A stretch of DNA of 5,922 bases from Desulfobacterales bacterium (lineage in GTDB: Bacteria; Desulfobacterota; Syntrophobacteria; B119-G9): positions 1-5,922 of the forward strand of contig JALXAI010000290.1 of the NCBI GenBank assembly GCA_026992215.1, written 5' to 3'. The position numbers and the translations under genes were made by a program. This document shows positions 1-5,580 of this stretch, one piece after another. The notes under the pieces were generated by a model that worked only from the letters and a program-made list of their open reading frames with translations, ran no database searches and was not told the origin of the DNA. How positions within the stretch are numbered: the stretch's first letter is position 1; every line of letters starts with the position of its first letter.

Positions 1-269
1 GACGCTTCGGGGATCGCTTTTTTCAGTTCTCTGATAAGCAGTTCCGCAACACCGGTCTCTCCGACGGATACGGCGTGAATCCAGATTATGGGGCGTTTCA
101 TCTTTTTGAGCTTATATTTAAAGTGCTCAGGGTAAACCCCCAGCCTGGCAGCCCAGTATCCGGGGCTATCGCCGGGTGAAAGACTTTTCTTGAAAAGCAA
201 CCTGAGGGGGGCGGAGAGAAAAATAAGTGGCGTGGTTGCCAGGTTGTAGATCAGTATTCCCGGTTCCAT
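1..269 (-). CDS. waaA: 3-deoxy-D-manno-octulosonic acid (Kdo) transferase, N-terminal part
   Basis: The gene is cut by the left edge; the first 89 residues are visible. WaaA (KdtA, family GT30) moves Kdo from CMP-Kdo onto the lipid A precursor at the cytoplasmic face of the inner membrane, an early step in lipopolysaccharide core synthesis. Residues 5-26 are hydrophobic and fit the usual N-terminal membrane anchor. Residues 61-72 read IIWIHAVSVGET, the family signature; Glu71 matches the conserved Glu taken as the general base. Residues 75-88 continue with the expected helix (ELLIRELKKAIPE). The ATG at 269 is the only sensible start, because an in-frame TAA lies four codons upstream. That TAA is the stop codon of nadE, so the two genes are in the same frame 12 nt apart. 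The nearest purine-rich stretch (AGGGG) lies in the last nadE codons, rather far from the start, so translation may depend on coupling to nadE. Family assignment is firm; the number of Kdo residues added cannot be told. Confidence 0.9.
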   Translation of the reverse strand, partial: MEPGILIYNLATTPLIFLSAPLRLLFKKSLSPGDSPGYWAARLGVYPEHFKYKLKKMKRPIIWIHAVSVGETGVAELLIRELKKAIPEA

Positions 270-281
270 GTTCTGTGTTGT

Positions 282-2021
282 TTAGCCCCTTGTGATAGGC
301 ATTCGTCTTTCCTTGCCGAAGGCCCTGTGAGTGATCTTTATCCCGGGCGGGGCCTGGCGCCTCTTGTATTCCGCTCTGTCCACCATGCGAGCAACCCTCG
401 CCACCAGGTCAATGTCAAAACCCGTACGTGCAGCTACCTCTTCCACGGATTCTTCCTTTTCTATGTATAACGAAAGTATCTGGTCCAGTACGTCGTAAGG
501 AGGAAGGGTGTCGGTGTCTTTTTGGTTTTCTCGCAATTCCGCGGTTGGAGGGCGTTCTATTATTTCTTTCGGGATCAGTTCCCGGGATGCCTCCCTGTTT
601 CTCCAGCGCGCCAGTTCCCACACCAGGGTCTTCGGAACATCCTTAAGCACCGCAAAACCGCCGACCATGTCTCCGTAGAGCGTGGCGTAACCGACACTCA
701 TTTCACTCTTGTTCCCGGTTGAAAGTACCAGGTGGCCGAACTTGTTGGAAAGCGCCATCAATATGTTTCCCCTTATCCTGGCCTGAAGGTTTTCCTCGGT
801 GACGTCAAAAGGCTTGCCCTTGAAATGCGGTTTCAGCTCTTCGAGATACGCACGGAACAGCCGTTCTATTTCTATGACGTCAAAATGCACTCCGAGGTTT
901 TCCGCCAGTTTTTTGGCCGATCGGTAGCTTTCGTCAGACGTGAAGCGAGAGGGAAGGAAAACCGTGTACACCCGGTCTGATCCCAGGGCGTCCGTTGCTA
1001 TGGTAGCTACCAGAGCCGAATCGATCCCTCCGGACAACCCTATGGTCACTGACCTGAACCCGTTTTTCTCAACGTAATCCCTCACGCCGCAAACAAGCGC
1101 CTCCCACACTTCGTTCTGGTCGACGAGAGGGGTGGCAAGGTTGCTTTCGATCCGCGATCCTTCCTTTTTTCTGAGGCTCGCTGGTATCCGGATCACCTCG
1201 GCATTATTATAACATGCTTCAAGACGCCTGTACTTGAAATCCCTGCGCCTGGGATCCTGCAACCTGCATCTCATGACTTCGTCGAGATCAAGATCCACGT
1301 ACAGGATTTCTTCGGAAAAAGCGCCTGCCCGCGCCAGTATTTCCCCTTCTGGACTGCAAACAAAGGATTGCCCGTCAAAAACAAGTTCGTCCTGGCCACC
1401 AGCGAGGTTTAAAAACGCTATGGGCAAACAGTTATCCGCTGCGCGGGTTGCAACCATTTTTTCGCGGTATTCCCGCTTGCCCCTGTGGTACGGCGATGCG
1501 TTTATGTTTATTACAAGTTCACAATCGCCCGAAAAAGCCTGTACGATGATCGGTCCCTCGGGTTGCCATATATCTTCGCAAATTCCCACCCCAAACCTGT
1601 AATCCTGCGTTTCGTACACGGGAATTACCGTGCCCGGCGAAAAATAGCGTTTTTCGTCGAACACTCCATAGTTGGGAAGGAATATCTTCTGGTAAGAATG
1701 ACAGAGCTTACCCTGGTAGATAACCGCGCAACTGTTATAGGTGTCGTCTTTCCTCTCGGGGTATCCCAGAAGTATTATAATCGGATACTCGGAGCTCCTT
1801 TCGGTTATCTCCATGAGGGTTTTTCGACATTTTTCGGTGAAATCGAGCTGTAAAAGGAGGTCTTCGGGAGGATACCCGCAAACGGCCAGTTCCGGAAAAG
1901 CAACAATATCGGCTTTCCTGGTATTCGCTTCTTCAATGGCGGATAGTATCTTTTCCCTGTTTTTTTCGAAATTTCCCAGCACCATATCCAGCTGTGCCAG
2001 GGCTATTCTGACGGGACGCAT
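282..2021 (-). CDS. nadE: Glutamine-dependent NAD+ synthetase
   Basis: This 579-residue cytoplasmic enzyme catalyses the last step of NAD+ synthesis: deamido-NAD+ + ATP + glutamine to NAD+ + AMP + PPi + glutamate. The N-terminal half (about 1-265) is a nitrilase-type glutaminase domain. Its catalytic triad is visible as Glu44 (AFPELAVCGYPPEDLL region), Lys112 (QKIFLPNYGVFDE) and Cys148 (GICEDIW). The C-terminal half (about 300-579) is the synthetase domain with the ATP pyrophosphatase loop SGGIDS at 330-335. It also has STGNKSE at 434-440, YGDMVGGFAVLKDVPKT at 449-465 and the ERPPTAEL substrate-loop region at 489-496. The length is normal for the bacterial two-domain form and nothing looks broken. 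The ATG at 2021 is preceded by GGAG with 5 nt spacing, supporting this start. It is the first gene of a unit that continues into waaA. A candidate promoter lies about 50-80 nt upstream. Confidence 0.97.
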   Translation of the reverse strand: MRPVRIALAQLDMVLGNFEKNREKILSAIEEANTRKADIVAFPELAVCGYPPEDLLLQLDFTEKCRKTLMEITERSSEYPIIILLGYPERKDDTYNSCAVIYQGKLCHSYQKIFLPNYGVFDEKRYFSPGTVIPVYETQDYRFGVGICEDIWQPEGPIIVQAFSGDCELVININASPYHRGKREYREKMVATRAADNCLPIAFLNLAGGQDELVFDGQSFVCSPEGEILARAGAFSEEILYVDLDLDEVMRCRLQDPRRRDFKYRRLEACYNNAEVIRIPASLRKKEGSRIESNLATPLVDQNEVWEALVCGVRDYVEKNGFRSVTIGLSGGIDSALVATIATDALGSDRVYTVFLPSRFTSDESYRSAKKLAENLGVHFDVIEIERLFRAYLEELKPHFKGKPFDVTEENLQARIRGNILMALSNKFGHLVLSTGNKSEMSVGYATLYGDMVGGFAVLKDVPKTLVWELARWRNREASRELIPKEIIERPPTAELRENQKDTDTLPPYDVLDQILSLYIEKEESVEEVAARTGFDIDLVARVARMVDRAEYKRRQAPPGIKITHRAFGKERRMPITRG

Positions 2022-2068
2022 AAGTGCTCCATCCGGATACGTTTACATATCTTCTTTAAATCTCTTGC

Positions 2069-2098
2069 AAAATAGCACAAGGATGGATACTTGTTCAA
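2069..2098 (-). promoter_or_regulatory. Candidate sigma-70 promoter for nadE-waaA
   Basis: Read on the minus strand there is TTGAAC (2098-2093), an 18-nt spacer and TATTTT (2074-2069), with TG one base before the -10 hexamer (extended -10 form). Each hexamer matches consensus at 4 of 6 positions. It would give a leader of about 40 nt before the nadE ATG. This was assigned by eye only. Confidence 0.4.
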
Positions 2099-2103
2099 GA
2101 ACA
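2092..2103. promoter_or_regulatory. Candidate operator palindrome between divergent units
   Basis: TGTTC-AA-GAACA is a perfect inverted repeat with 5-bp arms and a 2-bp centre. It covers the proposed nadE -35 hexamer and touches the place where a -35 for the rightward promoter would fall, so one bound regulator could affect both directions. A repeat this short can occur by chance in 195 bp, and no regulator gene is visible nearby. Confidence 0.25.
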
Positions 2104-2125
2104 GTTTTGAGAAAATTCCGATAAG

Positions 2126-2131
2126 TATAAT
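2126..2131 (+). promoter_or_regulatory. Candidate -10 box for the FKBP-RidA-HD operon
   Basis: A perfect TATAAT lies about 85 nt upstream of the FKBP start codon. At 16-18 nt spacing the -35 region (CAGTTTTG) is poor; TTGAGA at 2107 is only 13 nt away. If used, the promoter would have a weak -35, which could mean activator dependence or a different sigma factor. It would leave a 5' leader of roughly 80 nt with no obvious riboswitch fold. Confidence 0.3.
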
Positions 2132-2216
2132 GCTCTGGAAAAATCATCCTTCATGTATTAGACTACCAATTCAAGGCAAGAACCGGGTAAATACCAAGGG
2201 ATAAAAGCGCTGGTTT

Positions 2217-2651
2217 ATGAACGTGGTGACCAAAAATTCTAAAGTAACGATAGAATACAGCTTATGCCGATTGGGTACGAACAAAAGAGCTGATGACGGA
2301 AAGGTCTTCGAGAGTACCTTCGTGGTGGGAAAAGAGGAAGTTATGCCGCTTATTGAAGATGCGGTGATGGGAAGACGGGCAGGAGAAGTCATTACTCTTG
2401 AAATCATGGGCAGCGACATCTTCGGACCTTACGACGAAAGCAAGGTAATCCCGATTCCGATGGACAGGCTTGATGCTGATGAGTCGCTAAAAGCGGGGGA
2501 TTTTTTTCATTTTAGAGACGCGGAAAACAGGATTCATCCTTTCAGGGTAAAAAAGATTGAAAACAACATGGTGTGGGCAGATTTTAATCATCCGTTGGGA
2601 GATGAAAAATTTTTGTTGAATCTTCTGATTAAAAAAGTTGAACAGAGGTGA
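2217..2651 (+). CDS. SlyD-like FKBP-type peptidyl-prolyl cis-trans isomerase
   Basis: The 144-residue product resembles the SlyD branch of the FKBP family, cytoplasmic prolyl isomerases and chaperones. The FKBP half is split: residues 8-63 (SKVTIEYSL, DDGKVFEST, VVGKEEVMPLIEDAVMGRRAGE) and the C-terminal strand at 131-143. Between them, residues about 71-123 (GPYDESKVIPIPMDRL, then the FRV...NNMVWADFNHPL stretch) match the SlyD insert-in-flap chaperone domain; NHPL at 124-127 is the typical end of that insert. Three things differ from canonical members. The loop between FEST and VVGKEEV is about 7-8 residues shorter than in FKBP12 or SlyD. The position of the active-site Tyr of the YG motif appears to be Phe (IFGPY). 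The His/Cys-rich metal-binding tail of E. coli SlyD is absent. The start is uncertain: AAGGG lies 16 nt before this ATG, and in-frame GTG codons follow at 2223 and 2226. It is the first gene of a rightward operon. Confidence 0.8.
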   Translation: MNVVTKNSKVTIEYSLCRLGTNKRADDGKVFESTFVVGKEEVMPLIEDAVMGRRAGEVITLEIMGSDIFGPYDESKVIPIPMDRLDADESLKAGDFFHFRDAENRIHPFRVKKIENNMVWADFNHPLGDEKFLLNLLIKKVEQR

Positions 2652-2654
2652 AGC

Positions 2655-3113
2655 ATGCCTGAAAAACGACTTCAAGAACTGGGTATAACCCTTCCTCCTC
2701 CGCCGAAACCGGTGGCCTCTTACGTTCCATCCGTTGTCAGCGGAAATCTCCTTTTTGTGTCAGGTCAGATCCCCGTGTCGGGTGGAAAACTTGTCTGCGA
2801 AGGTATAGTTGGGAAGGATCTGGATGTCGAAAAGGCCCGTGATGCTGCCAGGACCTGTATTTTGAATGCTCTGGCGGTAGTAAAAGAGCAACTTGTTGAC
2901 CTCGGCAGGGTGAAAAAAATCGTGAAGCTTTCCGGGTACGTGGCTTCAGCCCCGGATTTTACCCAGCAGCCGGCCGTGGTTAACGGAGCTTCCGACCTGC
3001 TCGTAGATGTGTTCGGGGAAGAAAAAGGAAGGCACAGTCGCGTAGCGGTTGGCGTGGCATCCCTTCCCCTGAATGCGCCCGTGGAGATCGATCTTATAGT
3101 GGAAATTGAATAA
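2655..3113 (+). CDS. RidA family protein (YjgF/YER057c/UK114)
   Basis: The 152-residue protein matches the RidA family branch with an N-terminal extension of the form KRLQELGITLPPPPKPVASYVP (residues 4-25). The fold signatures follow: GNLLFVSGQIP at 30-40, AARTCILNALAVVKEQL at 64-80, DLGRVKKIVKLSGYVAS at 82-98, FTQQPAVVNGASDLL at 102-116 and the C-terminal RVAVGVASLPLNAPVEID at 129-146. RidA proteins form trimers with active sites at the subunit interfaces and hydrolyse reactive enamine/imine intermediates made by PLP enzymes. Arg129 lines up with the catalytic Arg105 of E. coli RidA, so deaminase activity is possible. This branch is less well characterised than RidA itself, so the substrate is open. 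The start is 3 nt after the FKBP stop, and its ribosome site (GAGGTGA) overlaps that stop, indicating a shared transcript and probable translational coupling. Confidence 0.93.
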   Translation: MPEKRLQELGITLPPPPKPVASYVPSVVSGNLLFVSGQIPVSGGKLVCEGIVGKDLDVEKARDAARTCILNALAVVKEQLVDLGRVKKIVKLSGYVASAPDFTQQPAVVNGASDLLVDVFGEEKGRHSRVAVGVASLPLNAPVEIDLIVEIE

Positions 3114-3122
3114 GGTGAGTGA

Positions 3123-3704
3123 ATGGAAGACAAAACCTTTAAAAATATAGTTAATTTTTTCTTTGAAGCCGGAATGCTTGGTAAAACTCCACGCTCCGGG
3201 TTCCAGTTCCTCGGCACCGGCAACCAGAGTGTTGCCGAGCACAGTTTCAGGGTTGCGGTGATAGGTTTTGCCCTGGCAAAGCTGGAGAAGGACGTTGATG
3301 TTTTCAGGGTAATCAAGATGTGTTTATTTCATGACCTGCCGGAATCAAGGACCGGAGACCTCAACTACGTTAACAAGCACTACGTGGATGCCAGGGAAGA
3401 CGAAGCCATCGGAGATCTGGTCTCCACCCTTCCTTTTGGAGAAGAAATCAGGGAATTGCTGGACGAACTGAAATCCGGTAACACGAAGGAAGCCAGGCTT
3501 GTCCACGATGCTGATCAGCTTGAGTTGATCCTCGAACTCAAAGAGCAGCTCGACCTTGGCAATCAGTATGCATCCAGGTGGATTCACTTCGCCAGGGGGC
3601 GACTGAAAACAAAAATAGGGAAAAAGATCGCCAGGCAGATCACGGAAACGGATTCGAGCGCGTGGTGGTTCGAAGGCAGGGATCACTGGTGGCGAAAGGT
3701 CTGA
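3123..3704 (+). CDS. HD-domain phosphohydrolase, YfbR/HDDC2-like
   Basis: The 193-residue protein has the single-HD-domain pattern of the YfbR/HDDC2 group, metal-dependent 5'-nucleotidases acting on deoxynucleoside monophosphates. Metal ligands can be placed at His40 (SVAEHS), His70-Asp71 (CLFHDLPES) and Asp129 (VHDADQLEL), with Glu74 close to the second motif. The N-terminal RSGFQFLGTGNQSVAEHS and the acidic helix after HDAD (LELILELKEQLDLGN) are typical of the group. The C terminus is rich in Trp (WW at 181-182 and 189-190). It starts 9 nt after the RidA stop; AAGGTGAG overlaps that stop and provides a strong ribosome site. Position in the FKBP-RidA operon suggests metabolite or nucleotide housecleaning. 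The family is firm; the nucleotide substrate is inferred from family members only. Confidence 0.88.
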   Translation: MEDKTFKNIVNFFFEAGMLGKTPRSGFQFLGTGNQSVAEHSFRVAVIGFALAKLEKDVDVFRVIKMCLFHDLPESRTGDLNYVNKHYVDAREDEAIGDLVSTLPFGEEIRELLDELKSGNTKEARLVHDADQLELILELKEQLDLGNQYASRWIHFARGRLKTKIGKKIARQITETDSSAWWFEGRDHWWRKV

Positions 3705-3832
3705 TGGCGTATCACAGTGCTCAGGACGCTGACGGAATGATTGAGTCTCAAATCAGTGAAACATTCGGGTTCCGGATAAACCCGGCAGGCGCAAGAGGTC
3801 ATAGATCGGCTATTTGTAAAGTTTTCAAATGA
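3704..3832 (+). CDS. Possible 42-residue coupled ORF, unknown function
   Basis: The ATG overlaps the HD stop codon as TGATG, with AAAGG 4 nt upstream of the start, which is a common arrangement for translationally coupled genes. The product begins MAYHSAQDADGMIESQ and ends GHRSAICKVFK. It has mixed charge, one Cys, no membrane segment and no motif I recognise. Two things support it: the start-stop overlap, and the fact that it fills most of the space before the convergent gene. Against it: it is short, and its frame is also open through the 3' end of the HD gene, so it may be chance. It could also be the remnant of a longer gene. Confidence 0.35.
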   Translation: MAYHSAQDADGMIESQISETFGFRINPAGARGHRSAICKVFK

Positions 3833-3836
3833 AAAC
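3821..3836. terminator. Weak AT-rich hairpin between convergent genes
   Basis: GTTTTCA-AA-TGAAAAC is a perfect 7-bp inverted repeat spanning the stop codon of the 42-residue ORF, in the short gap between convergent operons. It could end transcription from either side. The stem is AT-rich, the loop is tight, and neither side has a clean U-tract (TTTACAAAT on the minus strand, ACTCATAAC on the plus strand), so terminator activity is doubtful. Confidence 0.22.
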
Positions 3837-3901
3837 ACTCATAACGGGCTGTAATTTTCTTTTCATGGCGCTTGCCGTCCTGCCATCAGCTGAATGTTTG
3901 T

Positions 3902-4516
3902 CTACAATTTTTCATAGAGAGCCATAATGTTTTGCCTGCCGGCGTCGGGATTAACGAGTTTAAAGCCGTCATACGATGGAAGGATTTTACCGAACCCGTA
4001 CACGAGGTAAAGGGCGCCCTTTTTGGCGTCCCGGAGAATCTTTTCAGCGAAAACATCATGAAGCGTGATGTAGGTGTAGAAGATATCAACATCCCTGAAA
4101 GAATATCCCGAGTGCTTACGGACAGCTTCTTCGGTTTCCCCTGAAAGAGAATCCCCCTGAAAGAGGAATATATTGCTCGGAGGAAAGACGAGATTGCTGC
4201 TCCTCAGTACCTCTTCCAGTTCCTTTTTCCTGGCGGCGTACTCTTCAAAAATGAGAGGCTCTATTTCTGTGCCAATGGAACACTTCACGAAATAACTCAT
4301 GAAAATGTTAACTCTTCCGTCGCCGCAACCAAGATCCCAGAAGACCGTTTTTCTCCTGTGGAGATAACCGGCGTTCGCCAGGTCTTCAGCCGCAAGGCGA
4401 AGTTTAAAAAGGTCCGTCGTTTTCCGATATCCCTTGTTTCCCTCGTAACCTACCTTGTATTTATCAAAAAACTTAGAAATGGCACGCAGGGTTTCATCAA
4501 GAAGCAAATCATCCAT
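3902..4516 (-). CDS. Class I SAM-dependent methyltransferase, substrate unknown
   Basis: The 204-residue protein has a Rossmann-type methyltransferase core. Motif I is VFWDLGCGDGRVNIF at 58-72 (SAM-binding glycine loop). The acidic residue after strand 2 is Glu84 in IGTEIEP, and a motif-II-like FQGDSL lies at 119-124. The strand-4 region is DVDIFYTYITL at 142-152, where DNA/RNA N-methyltransferases would carry (D/N)PPY; that motif is absent, arguing against an adenine-N6 or cytosine-N4 enzyme. The N-terminal 50 residues are helical and charged (DKYKVGYEGNKGYRKTTD) and may form a substrate cap. The DLGCGDGR...GTEIEP pattern is loosely like DOT1-type cores, but that is not enough to assign a substrate. 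It starts 7 nt after the stop of the cysteine-cluster gene and has only a weak ribosome site (GGAA close to the ATG), so it is probably co-transcribed and coupled. Confidence 0.82.
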   Translation of the reverse strand: MDDLLLDETLRAISKFFDKYKVGYEGNKGYRKTTDLFKLRLAAEDLANAGYLHRRKTVFWDLGCGDGRVNIFMSYFVKCSIGTEIEPLIFEEYAARKKELEEVLRSSNLVFPPSNIFLFQGDSLSGETEEAVRKHSGYSFRDVDIFYTYITLHDVFAEKILRDAKKGALYLVYGFGKILPSYDGFKLVNPDAGRQNIMALYEKL

Positions 4517-4523
4517 TTCCGCA

Positions 4524-5039
4524 TTATCCGTAGTTTTTTATGAACTTCTTCACGGCTTCGTAAAGGAGAAAAGTCGAATCAATTTCCTCTCCAAGCACTG
4601 TTTGCAACCTTACCAGCTCTTCGATGGAAAGCTCATCCTCTATTTTGTGGCACAGAAAATTCACGCAGAGCGTGTGACGAATCTTCAGTACGCAACCAGT
4701 GGGTCCCAGGAAATAGCAGCTCTTTCCGTTAAACCTGGATTCCGGAAGGTGCACGTGCGCGAGAAGGTTCGAAAACAACAAAATGGCATCGTACCTGTTT
4801 TCTATTCCTGCACCGCAGCAGCTACCCCCTTCTTCTTGGTCACATTCGCGGCATAGTTCGTTTACCCCCAGAGCACGCATTAATTTTCTTGAAACTTGTT
4901 CCCTTTTAATTACGTCCGAAAGCAGATTGGAGATAAGCTCGTTGCTCTTAATATGGTCCGCCGTCTTTTCAAAAAGATTGCGGGCAAGGGCAAGTTTATC
5001 TCTGATTTTGAAATTTCGGTGGTCAGGAGGCAAAATCAT
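4524..5039 (-). CDS. Cysteine-cluster protein, YkgJ-like (putative metal or Fe-S binding)
   Basis: The 171-residue protein has eight Cys, all in its middle part. The first group is Cys63, Cys66, Cys74 and Cys75 (CRECDQEEGGSCC); the second is Cys108, Cys116, Cys125 and Cys130 (SCYFLGPTGCVLKIRHTLC, then CHKI). This CxxC...CC...C...C...C order resembles the YkgJ family (CxxCxxCC, then C.FL...GC....R...C), whose members are predicted to bind zinc or an Fe-S cluster; the biochemical role is largely unknown. The flanks are helical: residues 10-60 are charged and 135-171 contain EELVRLQTVLGEEID. The frame is open further upstream to a TTG at 5117 and an ATG at 5075, but neither has a ribosome site. 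The ATG at 5039 has AGGA 10 nt and AAGAAG 4 nt upstream, so I chose it. It leads the unit that continues into the methyltransferase. The family call is by motif only and could be a distinct relative. Confidence 0.75.
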   Translation of the reverse strand: MILPPDHRNFKIRDKLALARNLFEKTADHIKSNELISNLLSDVIKREQVSRKLMRALGVNELCRECDQEEGGSCCGAGIENRYDAILLFSNLLAHVHLPESRFNGKSCYFLGPTGCVLKIRHTLCVNFLCHKIEDELSIEELVRLQTVLGEEIDSTFLLYEAVKKFIKNYG

Positions 5040-5108
5040 TATCTTCTTGTCCTGCTTTAGATATAACGAGGACATAATACTTGCGGTAAAAGAAAAATCC
5101 AGGGGAAA

Positions 5109-5189
5109 ATGCGGCAACTAATAGTTGAAGTGGCTGGAGTGCTTACAGGAATATTCAGGAAACTTGATAAGGAAGTAACAAAGCGATAG
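5109..5189 (+). CDS. Speculative 26-residue ORF
   Basis: ATG with AGGGG three nt upstream opens a short frame that begins MRQLIVEVAGVLTGIF, then RKLDKEVTKR and a TAG. The product would have a hydrophobic first half and a basic tail. It diverges from the cysteine-cluster gene when that gene starts at 5039. The ribosome site is good in sequence but close to the start. Length alone makes chance likely; no known family is recognised. Confidence 0.15.
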   Translation: MRQLIVEVAGVLTGIFRKLDKEVTKR

Positions 5190-5506
5190 TGCAAAAATTT
5201 TTCTGTAACAAGGTGCTTAAGCTTTCTGGGGAGAGGCTTTATTTCGGTCATCCTTGACGGTGCACTCGAAGTTGGTGCTTACAGCCAGTGGTAAGTCTTC
5301 TCATTTAATCGTTACACCCGGCCCACGGCGTCCTCCTTCCCAATCCCGCTCTTCCCAAAGCACCAACAACGAGAAGCCATGGCCTGCTTTGTTTTCAGAC
5401 AAATTAATTTTACCGGGAAAATGTTACACTCCCAAGATAACCGGCGGGATTGGCAGTCGAATGAACAGATGCACGAAAAAAAATACCGCGATAACAATAA
5501 AAGTTA
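5190..5506. other. Intergenic stretch without a confident gene
   Basis: No reading frame here has both a convincing start and protein-like composition. Visible elements: the heptamer GTGCTTA at 5139, 5213 and 5275 (extended to GTGCTTACAG in the first and third); a 10-bp inverted repeat GTTGGTGCTT (5271-5280) with AAGCACCAAC (5358-5367), 77 nt apart; a run of C/T-rich sequence at about 5315-5356 that is G-rich on the minus strand; and an 8-bp palindrome GCCATGGC near 5375. None matches an RNA family I know. On the minus strand a 29-codon hydrophobic ORF starts at 5513 (see findings). Confidence 0.5.
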
Positions 5507-5509
5507 TTG
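5495..5509. promoter_or_regulatory. Palindrome overlapping a -35 box
   Basis: CAATAA-AAG-TTATTG is a 6-bp perfect inverted repeat with a 3-nt centre. Its right arm overlaps the TTGACA box of the promoter proposed for the exported-protein gene, so it could serve as a repressor site. AT-rich repeats of this size also arise by chance. Confidence 0.2.
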
Positions 5510-5534
5510 ACATAACATCCCGGAATCTTCTAAG
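5507..5534 (+). promoter_or_regulatory. Candidate sigma-70 promoter of the exported-protein gene
   Basis: A perfect TTGACA (5507-5512) is followed after 16 nt by TCTAAG (5529-5534), which matches the -10 consensus at 4 of 6 positions. It would start transcription near 5541 and give a leader of about 40 nt before the ATG at 5581. Position and strand both fit the downstream gene. Confidence 0.45.
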
Positions 5535-5580
5535 CTGAGCTCAATTTGGGTAATGGGGATCTCTTACATCGGGGGAAATC

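Noticed and set aside
2765..3316. Long minus-strand frames across the RidA and HD genes
   Set aside because: They are antisense to strongly supported genes, have Ser/Thr/Pro-rich random composition and no ribosome site.
3865..3886. Stem ATGGC...GCCAT as a terminator in the convergent gap
   Set aside because: Only 5 bp with a 12-nt loop and no T-run on either strand.
5040..5117. N-terminal extension of the cysteine-cluster protein to TTG 5117 or ATG 5075
   Set aside because: Neither start has a ribosome site, while the ATG at 5039 does; the extra residues show no family-like pattern.
5057..5251. A 64-codon minus-strand frame upstream of the cysteine-cluster gene
   Set aside because: AAGG abuts the start with no spacing, the composition is not protein-like, and it overlaps the region expected to hold the promoter of the cysteine-cluster gene.
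5254..5538. A 94-codon plus-strand frame starting with TTG
   Set aside because: Low-complexity Ser/Pro/Arg/Lys composition, no ribosome site, and it runs through the promoter of the exported-protein gene.
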